Shown here: one piece after another, positions 17,993 to 26,157 of the stretch
Numbering within the stretch: position 1 is the first letter of the stretch
How the letters are laid out: every line of letters starts with the position of its first letter
Program-made: the position numbers and the translations under genes
Assembly (NCBI GenBank): GCA_016195915.1
Contig: JACPYS010000021.1
Span: forward strand, 62,001-126,000
Origin: Betaproteobacteria bacterium
GTDB lineage: Bacteria; Pseudomonadota; Gammaproteobacteria; Burkholderiales; SG8-39
Length of the DNA stretch: 64,000 bases
Direction: 5' to 3'
The notes under the pieces: generated by a model
Databases searched by the model: none
Told to the model about the DNA's origin: nothing
What the model saw: the letters and a program-made list of their open reading frames with translations, nothing else

Positions 17993-19533
17993 TCATCGAC
18001 TGGTTCGACGCGGGCGCGAAGCGCTTTTCGGACCTGACCTGCATCGTGGATGGGGGGCGCCAGCTCAGTTACCGCGAGGTGCTGGCGATGACCCGACGCA
18101 TCGCGCACGCGATTCTCGCCACCGCAGGCGAGCGCGCGAAGATCGGCCTGTACTCGCCGAATTGCGTTCCGGCGCTCGTCGCCGCTCTCGGTATTTTCCG
18201 TTCGGGTGCGGTGTATGTGCCGCTCAACGCGCGCGACGCGGTCGAGGACAACGCCTGGTTCCTCGATTTCGCGGAATGCGAGCTGTTGTTCGTGCACTCT
18301 TGCTTCGCCGCGCATGTTACGCGGCTGCGCGAGCTCGCGCCGCCACTGCGCCAGATCGTATGCCTCGACCGCGACCTTCCGGGCGCCGCGTCGCTCGAGC
18401 AATGGAGCGCAGCTTATCCGGCCGCACCGGTGGCGGTGCGCCGCGGGTCCGACGAGGTTGCGATCATCAAGTCTACTGGCGGAACCACGGGCCGTCCCAA
18501 GGGCGTGCTGCAGACGCATCGCGTGCTCGAAACCATGTATCGCACGATCGAAGAATGCATGCCGCCGCGCAAGCCGCCCGTGCACCTCGTCGTTGCGCCG
18601 TTCACCCACGCGGCGGGCGCGATCGCGTACCCGCTCATGGCGCACGGCGCGCGCCATATCCTGTTCGATCGCGCGGACCCGCAGCGCATTCTCGATGCAA
18701 TCGAGCGTGATCGCGTGACTTACCTGTTCCTCCCGCCCACCGTGATTTACCGGTTGCTGGCGCATTCCGACGTGCGCCAGCGTGACCTGTCCTCGCTCGA
18801 GTACTTCGTCTATGCGGCAGCGCCGATGTCCGTGGAGAAATTGCGCGAGGCCCTCGAGGTTTTCGGTCCGGTCATGGCGCAGTGCTTCGGCAAGGCCGAG
18901 GCGCCGATGGTCTGCACGTTTCTCTCCCGCGAGGAGCACCTCGTGGGCGACGATCCCCGTACGGTGCGGCGCCTCGCGTCGGCCGGGCGCCGCACCGCGC
19001 ATACGGATGTGGCCGTCATGGACGACGAGGGCAGGCTGCTCGCACCGGGCGAACGCGGTGAAGTCGTCGTGCGCGGCGATCTGGTCATGGCCGGCTATTA
19101 CAAGAATCCCGCGGCGAGCGACGAGGCGGGAAAGTACGGCTGGCACCATACCGGCGATATCGGCTTCCTCGACGAGGACGGCTATCTCTACATCGTCGAT
19201 CGCAAGCGCGACATGATCATCTCGGGCGGCTTCAACGTCTATCCGAGCGAGATCGAACAGGTCCTGTGGTCACACGCAGCGGTGCAGGACTGCGCGGTGA
19301 TCGGAGTTCCGGACGATGATTGGGGCGAGGCGGTCAAGGCGGTGATCGAACTGAAACCGGGCATGCGCGCGAGTGAGGCGGAATTGATGGCGCTCTGCCG
19401 CGAAAGGCTGGGCGGCGTCAAGGCGCCGAAATCGATCGAATTCTGGGACGAGCTGCCGCGCTCGAGCGTCGGCAAGGTGCTGAAGCGGGATATCCGTGCC
19501 CGGTTCTGGGCCGGTCGCGAACGCATGGTTTAA
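17989..19533 (+). CDS. AMP-forming acyl-CoA synthetase (ANL superfamily)
   Basis: 514-residue adenylate-forming ligase that activates a carboxylic acid to acyl-AMP and then acyl-CoA. Motifs: the phosphate loop STGGTTGRPKGV near residue 165, YGWHHTGDIGFL with the ATP-binding Asp, RKRDMIISGGFNVYPSEIE at the domain hinge, and the C-terminal catalytic Lys in SSVGKVLKRDI. The length is usual for the class. The ATG overlaps the CT2 stop (ATGA). It is the last gene of the run from 11576 to 19533 before a change of base composition. The substrate is not predictable; fatty, aromatic and dicarboxylic acids are all used in this family. Confidence 0.9.
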   Translation: MIIDWFDAGAKRFSDLTCIVDGGRQLSYREVLAMTRRIAHAILATAGERAKIGLYSPNCVPALVAALGIFRSGAVYVPLNARDAVEDNAWFLDFAECELLFVHSCFAAHVTRLRELAPPLRQIVCLDRDLPGAASLEQWSAAYPAAPVAVRRGSDEVAIIKSTGGTTGRPKGVLQTHRVLETMYRTIEECMPPRKPPVHLVVAPFTHAAGAIAYPLMAHGARHILFDRADPQRILDAIERDRVTYLFLPPTVIYRLLAHSDVRQRDLSSLEYFVYAAAPMSVEKLREALEVFGPVMAQCFGKAEAPMVCTFLSREEHLVGDDPRTVRRLASAGRRTAHTDVAVMDDEGRLLAPGERGEVVVRGDLVMAGYYKNPAASDEAGKYGWHHTGDIGFLDEDGYLYIVDRKRDMIISGGFNVYPSEIEQVLWSHAAVQDCAVIGVPDDDWGEAVKAVIELKPGMRASEAELMALCRERLGGVKAPKSIEFWDELPRSSVGKVLKRDIRARFWAGRERMV

Positions 19534-19557
19534 CTTGGTGTTTCGCCGCACTGGATT

Positions 19558-19571
19558 CCCGCTTAGGCGGG
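19558..19571. terminator. Short GC hairpin after the CoA ligase gene
   Basis: CCCGC-TTAG-GCGGG, a perfect 5-bp stem with a 4-nt loop, 25 bp after the ligase stop. The surrounding GGATTCCCGC resembles the REP-like hairpins common in betaproteobacteria. There is no T-tract, so it may be a repeat remnant rather than a true terminator. Confidence 0.3.
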
Positions 19572-19654
19572 CGCGACGAAGAAAAGGTGATCATTGATCC
19601 GGACGTGCCCGACGGGCTCTACGCTCCTGCGTCGCTCAGGTACGACAAATTCAG

Positions 19655-19722
19655 CGTGACCTCGGCGTTGAGGGTACGTCATCCACTGTCCGCCAGGGCC
19701 AGCATTCGATCCCGAGGTCACG
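19655..19722. repeat. 11-bp perfect inverted repeat at the edge of the accessory patch
   Basis: CGTGACCTCGG at 19655-19665 and its exact complement CCGAGGTCACG at 19712-19722. The second arm overlaps the stop codon of the 138-residue gene. It lies where GC-rich metabolic DNA changes to the less GC-rich module. It may be a junction or a transcript-end structure; no function is shown. Confidence 0.3.
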
Positions 19723-20134
19723 GCCGAACTACTTCAGCATGCTGAACGATCAGCAAAGCTCGCTCCCTTTGTTCCGCCTTAGCCATTTCCGGATCGGTTT
19801 GGGACCAAGGCCAGCCGACAATATTTGCATGTCGCGGCGGTGGCTCTTTCGCAACAACGTCCAATTGTGCTGAGCGGATGTGTCTAGCCTTGACAATTGC
19901 CGCTCCATGCAGAGTTCGGACTCCCGCTGCATGCTCGGCACCGATCCGCCACAATGACTCACTCGGTTGGCTCCCATGGCGGAACACCGACGTCTCTCCA
20001 CTTCGTGGGTTCGGCAAAAACGCCGATGGTTTGGCTCCCATCGAATTGAATTGACTGGACGAGGTCAGAAATCTGGCGAGATGCTCCTCGCCATCAACAA
20101 TCTCAGCGAGACCGGAGCAGAGCGCTTCCGCCAC
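19718..20134 (-). CDS. Conserved hypothetical protein, third gene of the TIGR04255-type module
   Basis: About 138 residues, no recognised domain. It has a distinctive ordered sequence: HLARFLTSSSQFNS, then AFLPNPRSGETSVFRH, LWRIGAEHA, LHGAAIVKA, EPPPRHANIVGWPW and DPEMAKAEQRERALLI. From memory this ordered set recurs in a family of small uncharacterised bacterial proteins. The GTG at 20134 is the probable start, because upstream in-frame sequence overlaps and shadows the 180-residue gene. It overlaps that gene by 32 bp, so the two are translationally coupled. It looks soluble, with no signal peptide. Function unknown; I infer joint action with the two upstream genes. Confidence 0.65.
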   Translation of the reverse strand: MAEALCSGLAEIVDGEEHLARFLTSSSQFNSMGAKPSAFLPNPRSGETSVFRHGSQPSESLWRIGAEHAAGVRTLHGAAIVKARHIRSAQLDVVAKEPPPRHANIVGWPWSQTDPEMAKAEQRERALLIVQHAEVVRP

Positions 20135-20645
20135 TTGAAATTGCCTTGATGCCTTCCAGGATTCTTGACGGAATGATCTCGCCGTCAAAGCGCGCCACGG
20201 CATGGCCCTTGTCGGTACCGTCCAACCAGGCATACGGCAAGCGATCGCTCGTCCCCACACTCAACGAAAAATGACGATTTCGGGAAGCAATCCAATCCAA
20301 AGAAATAGAACCGTCAGGATCGGGCGCGAACTCAGGCAACGGCACTTCCTTCGGCAATACCCGAACGAATGCCACAGCCTTGAACACAGCCAAATGCTCC
20401 AGCGGCAACGCGCCATTGCGATCCCAATCGGGCGCGCCACATTCGTTTGCGAGAGAGCACAGCTGGGAAATTGCATTCGCTTTGTCGCCAAACAAGGCGC
20501 GTGATCGTTCCACCGAGTCCATGACCCTCGTGACAGCTTTTTGCACCGCGTGAGCCTCGGCCGAAATGGCGCTGCCGGAACGCGCGAACGAGTACAGCGG
20601 CGCGAACCCGAGAAGGACACCTAGCGTTGAAACAGGGCCAAACAT
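20103..20645 (-). CDS. Conserved hypothetical protein, second gene of the TIGR04255-type module
   Basis: 180 residues. A hydrophobic N-terminal stretch (about residues 4-24) is followed by a soluble region. The central part has CGAPDWDRNGALPLEHLAVFKAV and then PDPDGSISLDWIASRNRHFSLSVG. The order 'WDxxGA-P' then 'P-x-PDGSI-L-W' is a pattern I know from a widespread family of small uncharacterised bacterial proteins. It overlaps the TIGR04255-like gene by 25 bp and the 138-residue gene by 32 bp, so all three are one operon. The N-terminal hydrophobic segment may be a membrane anchor, or the true start may lie inside it. Confidence 0.65.
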   Translation of the reverse strand: MFGPVSTLGVLLGFAPLYSFARSGSAISAEAHAVQKAVTRVMDSVERSRALFGDKANAISQLCSLANECGAPDWDRNGALPLEHLAVFKAVAFVRVLPKEVPLPEFAPDPDGSISLDWIASRNRHFSLSVGTSDRLPYAWLDGTDKGHAVARFDGEIIPSRILEGIKAISSGGSALLRSR

Positions 20646-21379
20646 TGATCGGTAAGGGAATTCTCAAAAACGTGGTTTTTCAAACGCCGCAATGACTGGA
20701 TTTTCGAATGAATCCAGGCCCAATCATCCGGCTCCGCATTTCCAACGTTAATGGCTTCTATGTCGAGAATTACGGGAAGCTTATCATTTTCCTGCACCTG
20801 CGCCGTCATGATCATATTGACCTGATGTCCAGTACCCACCTCCACTGCCGAATGCTGGTTGAGGAATCCCACCAGCGTCAATCTGTCTTCATCCGGAAGT
20901 TTTGGGCCAAATCTCAAATATTGGTCGAGATCGACCCGACCGCCTGCCATGGGCAACAAAATTCGATTGATATACCTCAATCGAATAATCCGAATTTGCG
21001 CCGGCTTGGCCACACCGGCAAATAAACGCCAAGTGCGCTCCATCTCCGGCAAATACCCGTCCAAACCCGCATATGGGGCCAATCGATTGAAAGAAAAGCC
21101 TTGTGGCCGCACTTGCACAAGCTGCTTCTCGTCTTCATGCAAAAAATGGAGCGCGTGGATACCTTGTCTTGCCGTCACACTCGGCTCGCGATTCGACCCT
21201 GCCTCAACTTGCAAAGCCTGAATAATTTGAGTCCGGAATTTGGGATATTTACCGAGGAATGCATCACGGGCGGAAGCTTCCAGCTCGTCCAACGCCAGCG
21301 TATGTGACATGTCGCATTCAATATCGAGAACGGCCTCGACAATGGGGGGGGATTCGAGGTTGAGGAGACGGTTATTCAT
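20621..21379 (-). CDS. TIGR04255-family protein
   Basis: 252 residues beginning NRLLNLESPPIVEAVLDIEC, the N-terminal signature of the sporadically distributed TIGR04255 family. Further family-like parts are QGFSFNRLAPYAGLDGYLPEMERTW (in two pieces), IIRLRYINRILLP and LVGFLNQHSAVE. No enzymatic motif is evident and there is no signal peptide. It is first in a three-gene minus-strand operon. The base composition is visibly less GC-rich than the flanking metabolic genes, and a truncated DNA-modification gene lies just upstream. The family's role is not established; its patchy distribution and this neighbourhood would suit a defence or accessory function. Confidence 0.75.
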   Translation of the reverse strand: MNNRLLNLESPPIVEAVLDIECDMSHTLALDELEASARDAFLGKYPKFRTQIIQALQVEAGSNREPSVTARQGIHALHFLHEDEKQLVQVRPQGFSFNRLAPYAGLDGYLPEMERTWRLFAGVAKPAQIRIIRLRYINRILLPMAGGRVDLDQYLRFGPKLPDEDRLTLVGFLNQHSAVEVGTGHQVNMIMTAQVQENDKLPVILDIEAINVGNAEPDDWAWIHSKIQSLRRLKNHVFENSLTDQCLALFQR

Positions 21380-21392
21380 GCCAGATCCGATA

Positions 21393-21563
21393 CTACGCCA
21401 CTCGAAATACCTTCATCACTCCGTCCCCGAGGTGGTTGATCACCTTCACCGCGAACCGCCCGCTTTTCGGTTTCTCGAACGCTCGTGATGTGCCGTTGTC
21501 CAGCGTGGCACACGCGTCGGCGTCGACTACAAGTACTTGGCCGGCGAAAAGGACAAAATTCAT
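21393..21563 (-). pseudogene. 3' remnant of a probable DNA methyltransferase/restriction gene
   Basis: A 56-codon open stretch ending at 21393. It reads LVVDADACATLDNGTSRAFE and then SGRFAVKVINHLGDGVMKVF before the stop. This matches from memory the C-terminal end of site-specific DNA methyltransferases or restriction-helicase subunits, whose proteins are many hundreds of residues long. Upstream of 21563 the frame is closed and the fused ligase gene ends at 21588, so the rest is gone. A very short real gene is possible but less likely. Confidence 0.5.
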
Positions 21564-21587
21564 TTAATGAATTTCTGGTACGGAACG

Positions 21588-23702
21588 CTAACGACGGGGT
21601 TTGATCAGCGCATCGACGGCCCGCACGCCGCCGCCATCGGCAAACACGATGAGCGGATTGATGTCGATTTCTCCGACCACGTCGCGCAAGTCCATTGCCA
21701 GTGCGGACAGACGTTCGATCGCATCCGCAAGCGCGCGAAGGTCCGCGCGCGGCCGCCCGCGAGCGCCGCCGAGCAACGCGAAGGCGCGGATCTCACGGAT
21801 CATGCGCTCCACTTCGGGGCGCGCCACCGGCGCTATACGAAAGGTCACGTCTTTCAGCACTTCGGTGAATATTCCGCCGAGTCCGAACATCACCGCCGGC
21901 CCGAACTGGGAATCGTTGGTGACGCCCAGGATGACCTCGGTGCCGCCGGCGAGCATCTCCTGTACCAGCACGCCGTCGATCTGCGCCGCGGGCGCGTTGC
22001 GCCCGGCATTCGCCACGATCTCCGCAAATGCCATCGCAACCGCTGCGCGGTCGTTGAGACTCAGCCTCACGCCGCCTGCCTCGGTCTTGTGCGCAATGTC
22101 AGGCGACTGGATTTTCAGCGCGACGGGAAAACCGAGTTCGCTCGCATGGGCGGCGGCCTCTTCGGCAGTCCTCGCCAGGCGCTGGCGTGTGACCGGAATT
22201 CCATAGGCCGCAAGAACCTCGGTCGCCTCGAACTCCGAGAGATCCTGGGTCCGTCCGGACAGGCGCGCCCTGACGTCCGGACGCGAGATCACCAGCGGTG
22301 GGGCTTCAGCCAAGCCCTCTACGCGCTCTACGGCGGCAGCGTACTTCGAGAGCATGGCAAGCGACTGTCCTGCCCGCACAGGCGAAGGGTAGAGCGGAAT
22401 GCGCGCAGCCTCGTAGATCGCATAGGCCTCTTCGGCAACCGAACGGCGCGTGCTCGACCAGACGACGATCGGCTTGTCCTGGCGCGCGTGCGCCTCGGCA
22501 ATCTGCCGCGCGACGCGCTCGGCGAGCTTCCCGGTGATCGAAGCCACGAGAATCGCGAGCCCGTCGATGGCGGGGTCATCCAGCAGGGCTGCCAGCGCCT
22601 TCTCGAGCATGTCCTCGCGGTCGAACAGGCCCGCGGTCACGTCGATCGGGTTGCTCAGTTTCACGAAGGTCGGGACCACGTCCCGCAGCTTCGCTGTCGT
22701 CTCCGGCGACAGCGGCTGAACCTCACAGCCCTGGGCAATCAGCTCGTCAGCGACCAGGACCCCTGCGCCGCCCGAAACCGTGATCGCCGCCATGCGGCGG
22801 CCTTTCGGCAGTTTGCCTCCCTGGAATGCCTTGGCGTAGTCCGCGAGTTCGAGGGAATCGTGGACTCGCACTATGCCTGCCTGCTTGAACACAGCCTCAT
22901 AGAGGGCGGCCGAACCGCCGAGGTTGGCCGTGTGGGACGCCGCGGCATTCGCACCAGCCTCCGAATTTCCGACCTTCCAAACCAGAATCGGCTTGCGCCG
23001 GTGCAGTGCGCGCCGTCCGACCTCCAGCAGGCGTCGCGCGTCCTTCAAACCCTCGACGTACGCTGCGAGTACCTCGGAATCCGGGTCGTCGATGAAATAG
23101 TCGATGAAATCCAGCACGCCGAGCACCGCTTCGTTGCCCGAGGAGACGATATGGCGCAATCCCACGCCGGCATCCTCGGCCATGTTGGCAACGGCGAAAC
23201 CGAATCCCCCGGATTGCGACACGAGCGAAAGAGGACCGGCCTTGTAGCGGAATTCGTAGGGACCGCCGAAACCGGCGTAGACGTCGTTGGCCGTGCTGAT
23301 GATGCCTTGGCAATTCGGGCCGACGATGCCGATGTCATAGCGGCGGGCCGTCGCCGCGAGTTCGTCCTGCAGCCGGATGCCTTCGCCGCCGACTTCGGCG
23401 AATCCCGCGGTAAACAGAATCACGAATCGGATTCCCTTTCTGCCGCAGGCTTCGATCATCGCGGGCACGCGTGCTGCGGCAACCGCCATCATGGCGAGGT
23501 CGGGCGTTTCCGGCAGGCTTGCGATATCGGCAAAACAGGGGTAACCGCCGACCTCCGTGTATTTCGGATTGACCGCGTAGACCCTGCCTTGGAAGGCGTG
23601 CTTGCGCAGATACTTGATCGGTTGTCCGCTGATCGTGCGCTCGTCCTGCGAGGCACCGATGACGGCGATGGACGCCGGGTTGAACAGTCTGCTCAGGTCC
23701 AC
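21588..23702 (-). CDS. ADP-forming acyl-CoA ligase, fused alpha-beta
   Basis: 704-residue single-chain NDP-forming acyl-CoA synthetase. Order: CoA-binding domain (ASIAVIGASQDERTISGQPI), succinyl-CoA-ligase-like domain with SLVSQSGGFGFAV, the phosphohistidine segment AASHTANLGG near residue 255, then the C-terminal ATP-grasp with IQSPDIAHKTEAGGVRLSL, MFGLGGIFTEVLKDVTF and VGEIDINPLIV. It makes acyl-CoA and ADP from acid, ATP and CoA, or the reverse. It is the fused counterpart of the split pair at 9360-11511. The gene starts 2 bp after the stop of CT3 in the same direction, so it is coupled to a carboxyltransferase, as the split pair is to CT1. Confidence 0.92.
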   Translation of the reverse strand: MDLSRLFNPASIAVIGASQDERTISGQPIKYLRKHAFQGRVYAVNPKYTEVGGYPCFADIASLPETPDLAMMAVAAARVPAMIEACGRKGIRFVILFTAGFAEVGGEGIRLQDELAATARRYDIGIVGPNCQGIISTANDVYAGFGGPYEFRYKAGPLSLVSQSGGFGFAVANMAEDAGVGLRHIVSSGNEAVLGVLDFIDYFIDDPDSEVLAAYVEGLKDARRLLEVGRRALHRRKPILVWKVGNSEAGANAAASHTANLGGSAALYEAVFKQAGIVRVHDSLELADYAKAFQGGKLPKGRRMAAITVSGGAGVLVADELIAQGCEVQPLSPETTAKLRDVVPTFVKLSNPIDVTAGLFDREDMLEKALAALLDDPAIDGLAILVASITGKLAERVARQIAEAHARQDKPIVVWSSTRRSVAEEAYAIYEAARIPLYPSPVRAGQSLAMLSKYAAAVERVEGLAEAPPLVISRPDVRARLSGRTQDLSEFEATEVLAAYGIPVTRQRLARTAEEAAAHASELGFPVALKIQSPDIAHKTEAGGVRLSLNDRAAVAMAFAEIVANAGRNAPAAQIDGVLVQEMLAGGTEVILGVTNDSQFGPAVMFGLGGIFTEVLKDVTFRIAPVARPEVERMIREIRAFALLGGARGRPRADLRALADAIERLSALAMDLRDVVGEIDINPLIVFADGGGVRAVDALIKPRR

Positions 23703-23704
23703 GG

Positions 23705-25153
23705 CTAGATTCCCGCCCCGGACATTCGCACCCGGGCGATGCGCGGGCGTTTCGCCAATTCACGCACCAGGCGCACCAGCGGATTTTCGAACCTGTATGA
23801 GGTCTTCATCGCGCCGGCAGCGAGCATGTCGTCGACCTGCGGACCGGCGAACATGTAGCGCAGGATGCGCTCGTCGTCGCTTGCCGAGGGGTATTGCTCG
23901 CGCAAGCGCTTGACCGCCGGCGCCAGAGGCTCCGGCTTGCGCGGTATGCGGTTGGAGCCGTTTTCGATGATCCGGTCGAGCACATCCGGCGCAACCGGCG
24001 CGAGCAGTTTCCCATAGTATCCGAGCGCGTACTTCTTGACCTCGTCCGGCACGAACCGGTAGCGCTCGCCGTGCACCACGTTGAACACCGCCTGCGTGCC
24101 GACGAGTTGCGAAAACGGCGTGATCATGATCGGGTAGCCCAATTCCTTGCGCACGCGTGCGCACTCCTCGAGCAGCGGCTGGAACTTGTGCGCCAGGCCC
24201 GCTTCGGCCAGTTGCGACTTGAAATTGCTCATCATGCCGCCCGGGACCTGGTGCTCGTAGTGAAAGGCGTCGTATTCGAGCAGCTGACCGAGCGGCTTGT
24301 TTTCCTGTTCGGCGACGCGGCGGAAATGCTCCCCGACTTCCTCGATCAGCGCATCGTCGATGTTTACCTCGTGCCCCTGTGCGCGCAGATTCCTCGCCAT
24401 CGATTGCGTCGAGGGCTGGGCCGCCCCGTTGGCGAGGGGTGCGATCGAGGAGTGGATCTGGTCGGCCCCTGCGCGGATGCCTTCGAGGTACACGAGCGGA
24501 GCGACTCCGGTGAGGCAGTGGCTATGCAGCTCGAGAGGAATGTTTCCGATCGCCCGCTTGAGCTTGGGCACCAGCGTGCGGATGCGATCGACAGTCAGCA
24601 GGCCGCCCGCGTCTTTCAGCATGATCGCGTCGACTTTGCCGCGCTTGATCAAAGCACGGGCAGTGCGTACGTAAAGCTCGTCCGTGTGCACCGGGCTGAG
24701 GCTGTAGGAGAGCGCGCCGAACGCGTAAACGCCGAGTTTCTTGGCGACGCGGATGCTGGCGAGCATGTTGTCGAGGTCGTTCAGCCCGTCGAAAGCACCC
24801 ACCACGCGAAAGCCGTTGGCCACCAGCCGCTCCACCCACAGCTCGATGATGTCGTCGGGCAGGATGTCGAAGCTGACCAGATTCTTCGAACGCACCAGCG
24901 AGCGCAGCGGCGTGTTTACCACGCGCTCGCGCATCAGGCGCACGCGCTGCCACGGATCTTCCCTGAGGAAACGCACGCAGACGTCGAACTGGATCGTGCC
25001 CGCGAGGTCGATCTGCGCGAAACCGCAGCGGTCCATGCGCCCGGCCACCGGCAGCATCATCGCGGTGGTCATGCGCGTTGCCCACAGGCACTGATGGGCG
25101 TCGCGCAGCGTGGTGTCGATGACGCCAACTCCCCGGCAGTCGTTCGCAGGCAT
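23705..25153 (-). CDS. Biotin-dependent carboxyltransferase, pyruvate carboxylase/OadA type (CT3)
   Basis: 482-residue paralogue of CT1, with VIDTTLRDAHQCLWATRM, the carbamylatable lysine in AIMLKDAGGLLT, and metal histidines in ELHSHCLTG. It has the C-terminal conserved domain and no fused biotinyl domain. ATG 25153 is the start used; an in-frame GTG at 25168 inside the regulator's end is possible. The operon runs acyl-CoA carboxylase subunit, small biotin carrier, GntR regulator, CT3, fused CoA ligase. The carrier at 25897-26118 is thus the natural partner, and the biotin carboxylase would have to come from 4599 or 6518. Substrate not proven. Confidence 0.85.
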   Translation of the reverse strand: MPANDCRGVGVIDTTLRDAHQCLWATRMTTAMMLPVAGRMDRCGFAQIDLAGTIQFDVCVRFLREDPWQRVRLMRERVVNTPLRSLVRSKNLVSFDILPDDIIELWVERLVANGFRVVGAFDGLNDLDNMLASIRVAKKLGVYAFGALSYSLSPVHTDELYVRTARALIKRGKVDAIMLKDAGGLLTVDRIRTLVPKLKRAIGNIPLELHSHCLTGVAPLVYLEGIRAGADQIHSSIAPLANGAAQPSTQSMARNLRAQGHEVNIDDALIEEVGEHFRRVAEQENKPLGQLLEYDAFHYEHQVPGGMMSNFKSQLAEAGLAHKFQPLLEECARVRKELGYPIMITPFSQLVGTQAVFNVVHGERYRFVPDEVKKYALGYYGKLLAPVAPDVLDRIIENGSNRIPRKPEPLAPAVKRLREQYPSASDDERILRYMFAGPQVDDMLAAGAMKTSYRFENPLVRLVRELAKRPRIARVRMSGAGI

Positions 25154-25157
25154 CCCT

Positions 25158-25892
25158 TCAGTCCACACTTTCCTTGCGCAGCATTTTCACGGCCGTGTCG
25201 CGCGAGTCGCGCACCAGTTTCTCGGCCGCTTCCTGCGCGCGTTTGGGCTCGTTGCCCTGCACCGCGGCGAGCAGCGTGCGCCAGTTGCGCGCCGACTGGG
25301 CATGCCGCTTCGGCGTCGAAAGGCCCAGCCGGGAATAGCGCAACGTCTGGTGGGCGAGGGAGAACACCATATTACGCAGGAAGCGGTTGCCGCTGCCATC
25401 GGCGAGCAGCAGGTTGTGGCGGTACACCGCATTGGTGTAGGCGTCCGCGTCCCCGCTTTTCGCGATCTTCGACAGCGTTTCAACGCTGGCACGCATCCGC
25501 GCCATGAAATCCGGGTCGCGGCGCTCGGCGGCAAGCCGCGCGGCGAGACCCAGCAGCGAGATGCGCAATTCGAACAGATCGTTCACCTCGCCGACGTTGA
25601 GTTGCGTCACCTGTGCGCCGCGGCGTGCGTGGATCTGCACCAGGCCGTCTCGCTCCAGGATGCGCAGCGCTTCGCGCACCGGGCCGCGGCTGACGTGGAA
25701 CTGGTCCGCCACCTCCTGTTCCTGGATACGCGCGCCGGGCTCGTATCCGCCGCGGATGATGGTATTGCCGATGCGCTCGGCGATCTGCTCGGGCAGCGAC
25801 AGCGTTTGCGCCGCGGGGCTCGGAGACCAGGCGTAGACCGTCTCCGATTCGGTGCCGCGCACCGGGCGCGGCGGTGCCTTGGCGGCGGGCAT
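25158..25892 (-). CDS. GntR-family transcriptional regulator, FCD subfamily
   Basis: 244 residues. The N-terminal winged helix (about residues 30-95) has IAERIGNTIIRGGYEPGARI, the recognition segment QFHVSRGPVREALRILERDG, and the wing ARRGAQVTQL. The C-terminal all-helical FCD effector domain contains the metal/ligand-binding pattern with a conserved Asp and several His. These regulators usually repress catabolic operons and release on binding an organic acid. ATG 25892 was preferred over the open frame to 25934 because that overlaps the carrier gene. It is a candidate to bind ATTGTCGACAAT at 27707-27718 and related sites. It lies within the operon it may control. Confidence 0.88.
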   Translation of the reverse strand: MPAAKAPPRPVRGTESETVYAWSPSPAAQTLSLPEQIAERIGNTIIRGGYEPGARIQEQEVADQFHVSRGPVREALRILERDGLVQIHARRGAQVTQLNVGEVNDLFELRISLLGLAARLAAERRDPDFMARMRASVETLSKIAKSGDADAYTNAVYRHNLLLADGSGNRFLRNMVFSLAHQTLRYSRLGLSTPKRHAQSARNWRTLLAAVQGNEPKRAQEAAEKLVRDSRDTAVKMLRKESVD

Positions 25893-25896
25893 GCGC

Positions 25897-26118
25897 TCAG
25901 CTTTCGATGCTCGCCACGTGCTGACCCTCCGCAACCTCCTGGCCTTCCTTCACCAGGATCTCCCTGAGAGTGCCCGCGACCGGGGCGGTCACAGGAATCT
26001 CCATCTTCATCGATTCCATGATCATGATGGACTGTTCTTCCACGAGCTGCTGGCCCGGCTGGGTCACGATCTTCCACACCGTGCCGGTGATATCGGCTTT
26101 GACCTTCTCTATTGCCAC
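25897..26118 (-). CDS. Small biotin carrier protein (biotinyl domain only)
   Basis: 73 residues, a single biotinyl/lipoyl domain of the short BCCP type. The biotin-accepting lysine is in MESMKMEIPV, mirrored by symmetric glycine turns (TGTVWKIV and AGTLREIL). It lacks the AccB N-terminal domain present in the two larger carriers. It lies between an acyl-CoA carboxylase carboxyltransferase subunit (upstream) and the GntR gene (4 bp downstream), so it probably carries CO2 for the carboxyltransferases at 26158-27693 and/or 23705-25153. Confidence 0.9.
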   Translation of the reverse strand: MAIEKVKADITGTVWKIVTQPGQQLVEEQSIMIMESMKMEIPVTAPVAGTLREILVKEGQEVAEGQHVASIES

Positions 26119-26157
26119 TGGATTCTCCCCTGGGATTGTATGCGGTATGCGGTATCG

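Noticed and set aside
21537-23708. 723-codon open plus-strand frame opposite the fused CoA ligase
   Set aside because: Antisense shadow of a complete ADP-forming ligase with all motifs; the translated sequence has no recognisable family and a biased composition.
26118-26157. Short tandem TATGCGG units between the carrier and the carboxyltransferase subunit
   Set aside because: Only two units plus a partial one; too short to call a repeat feature, with no hairpin or known site.
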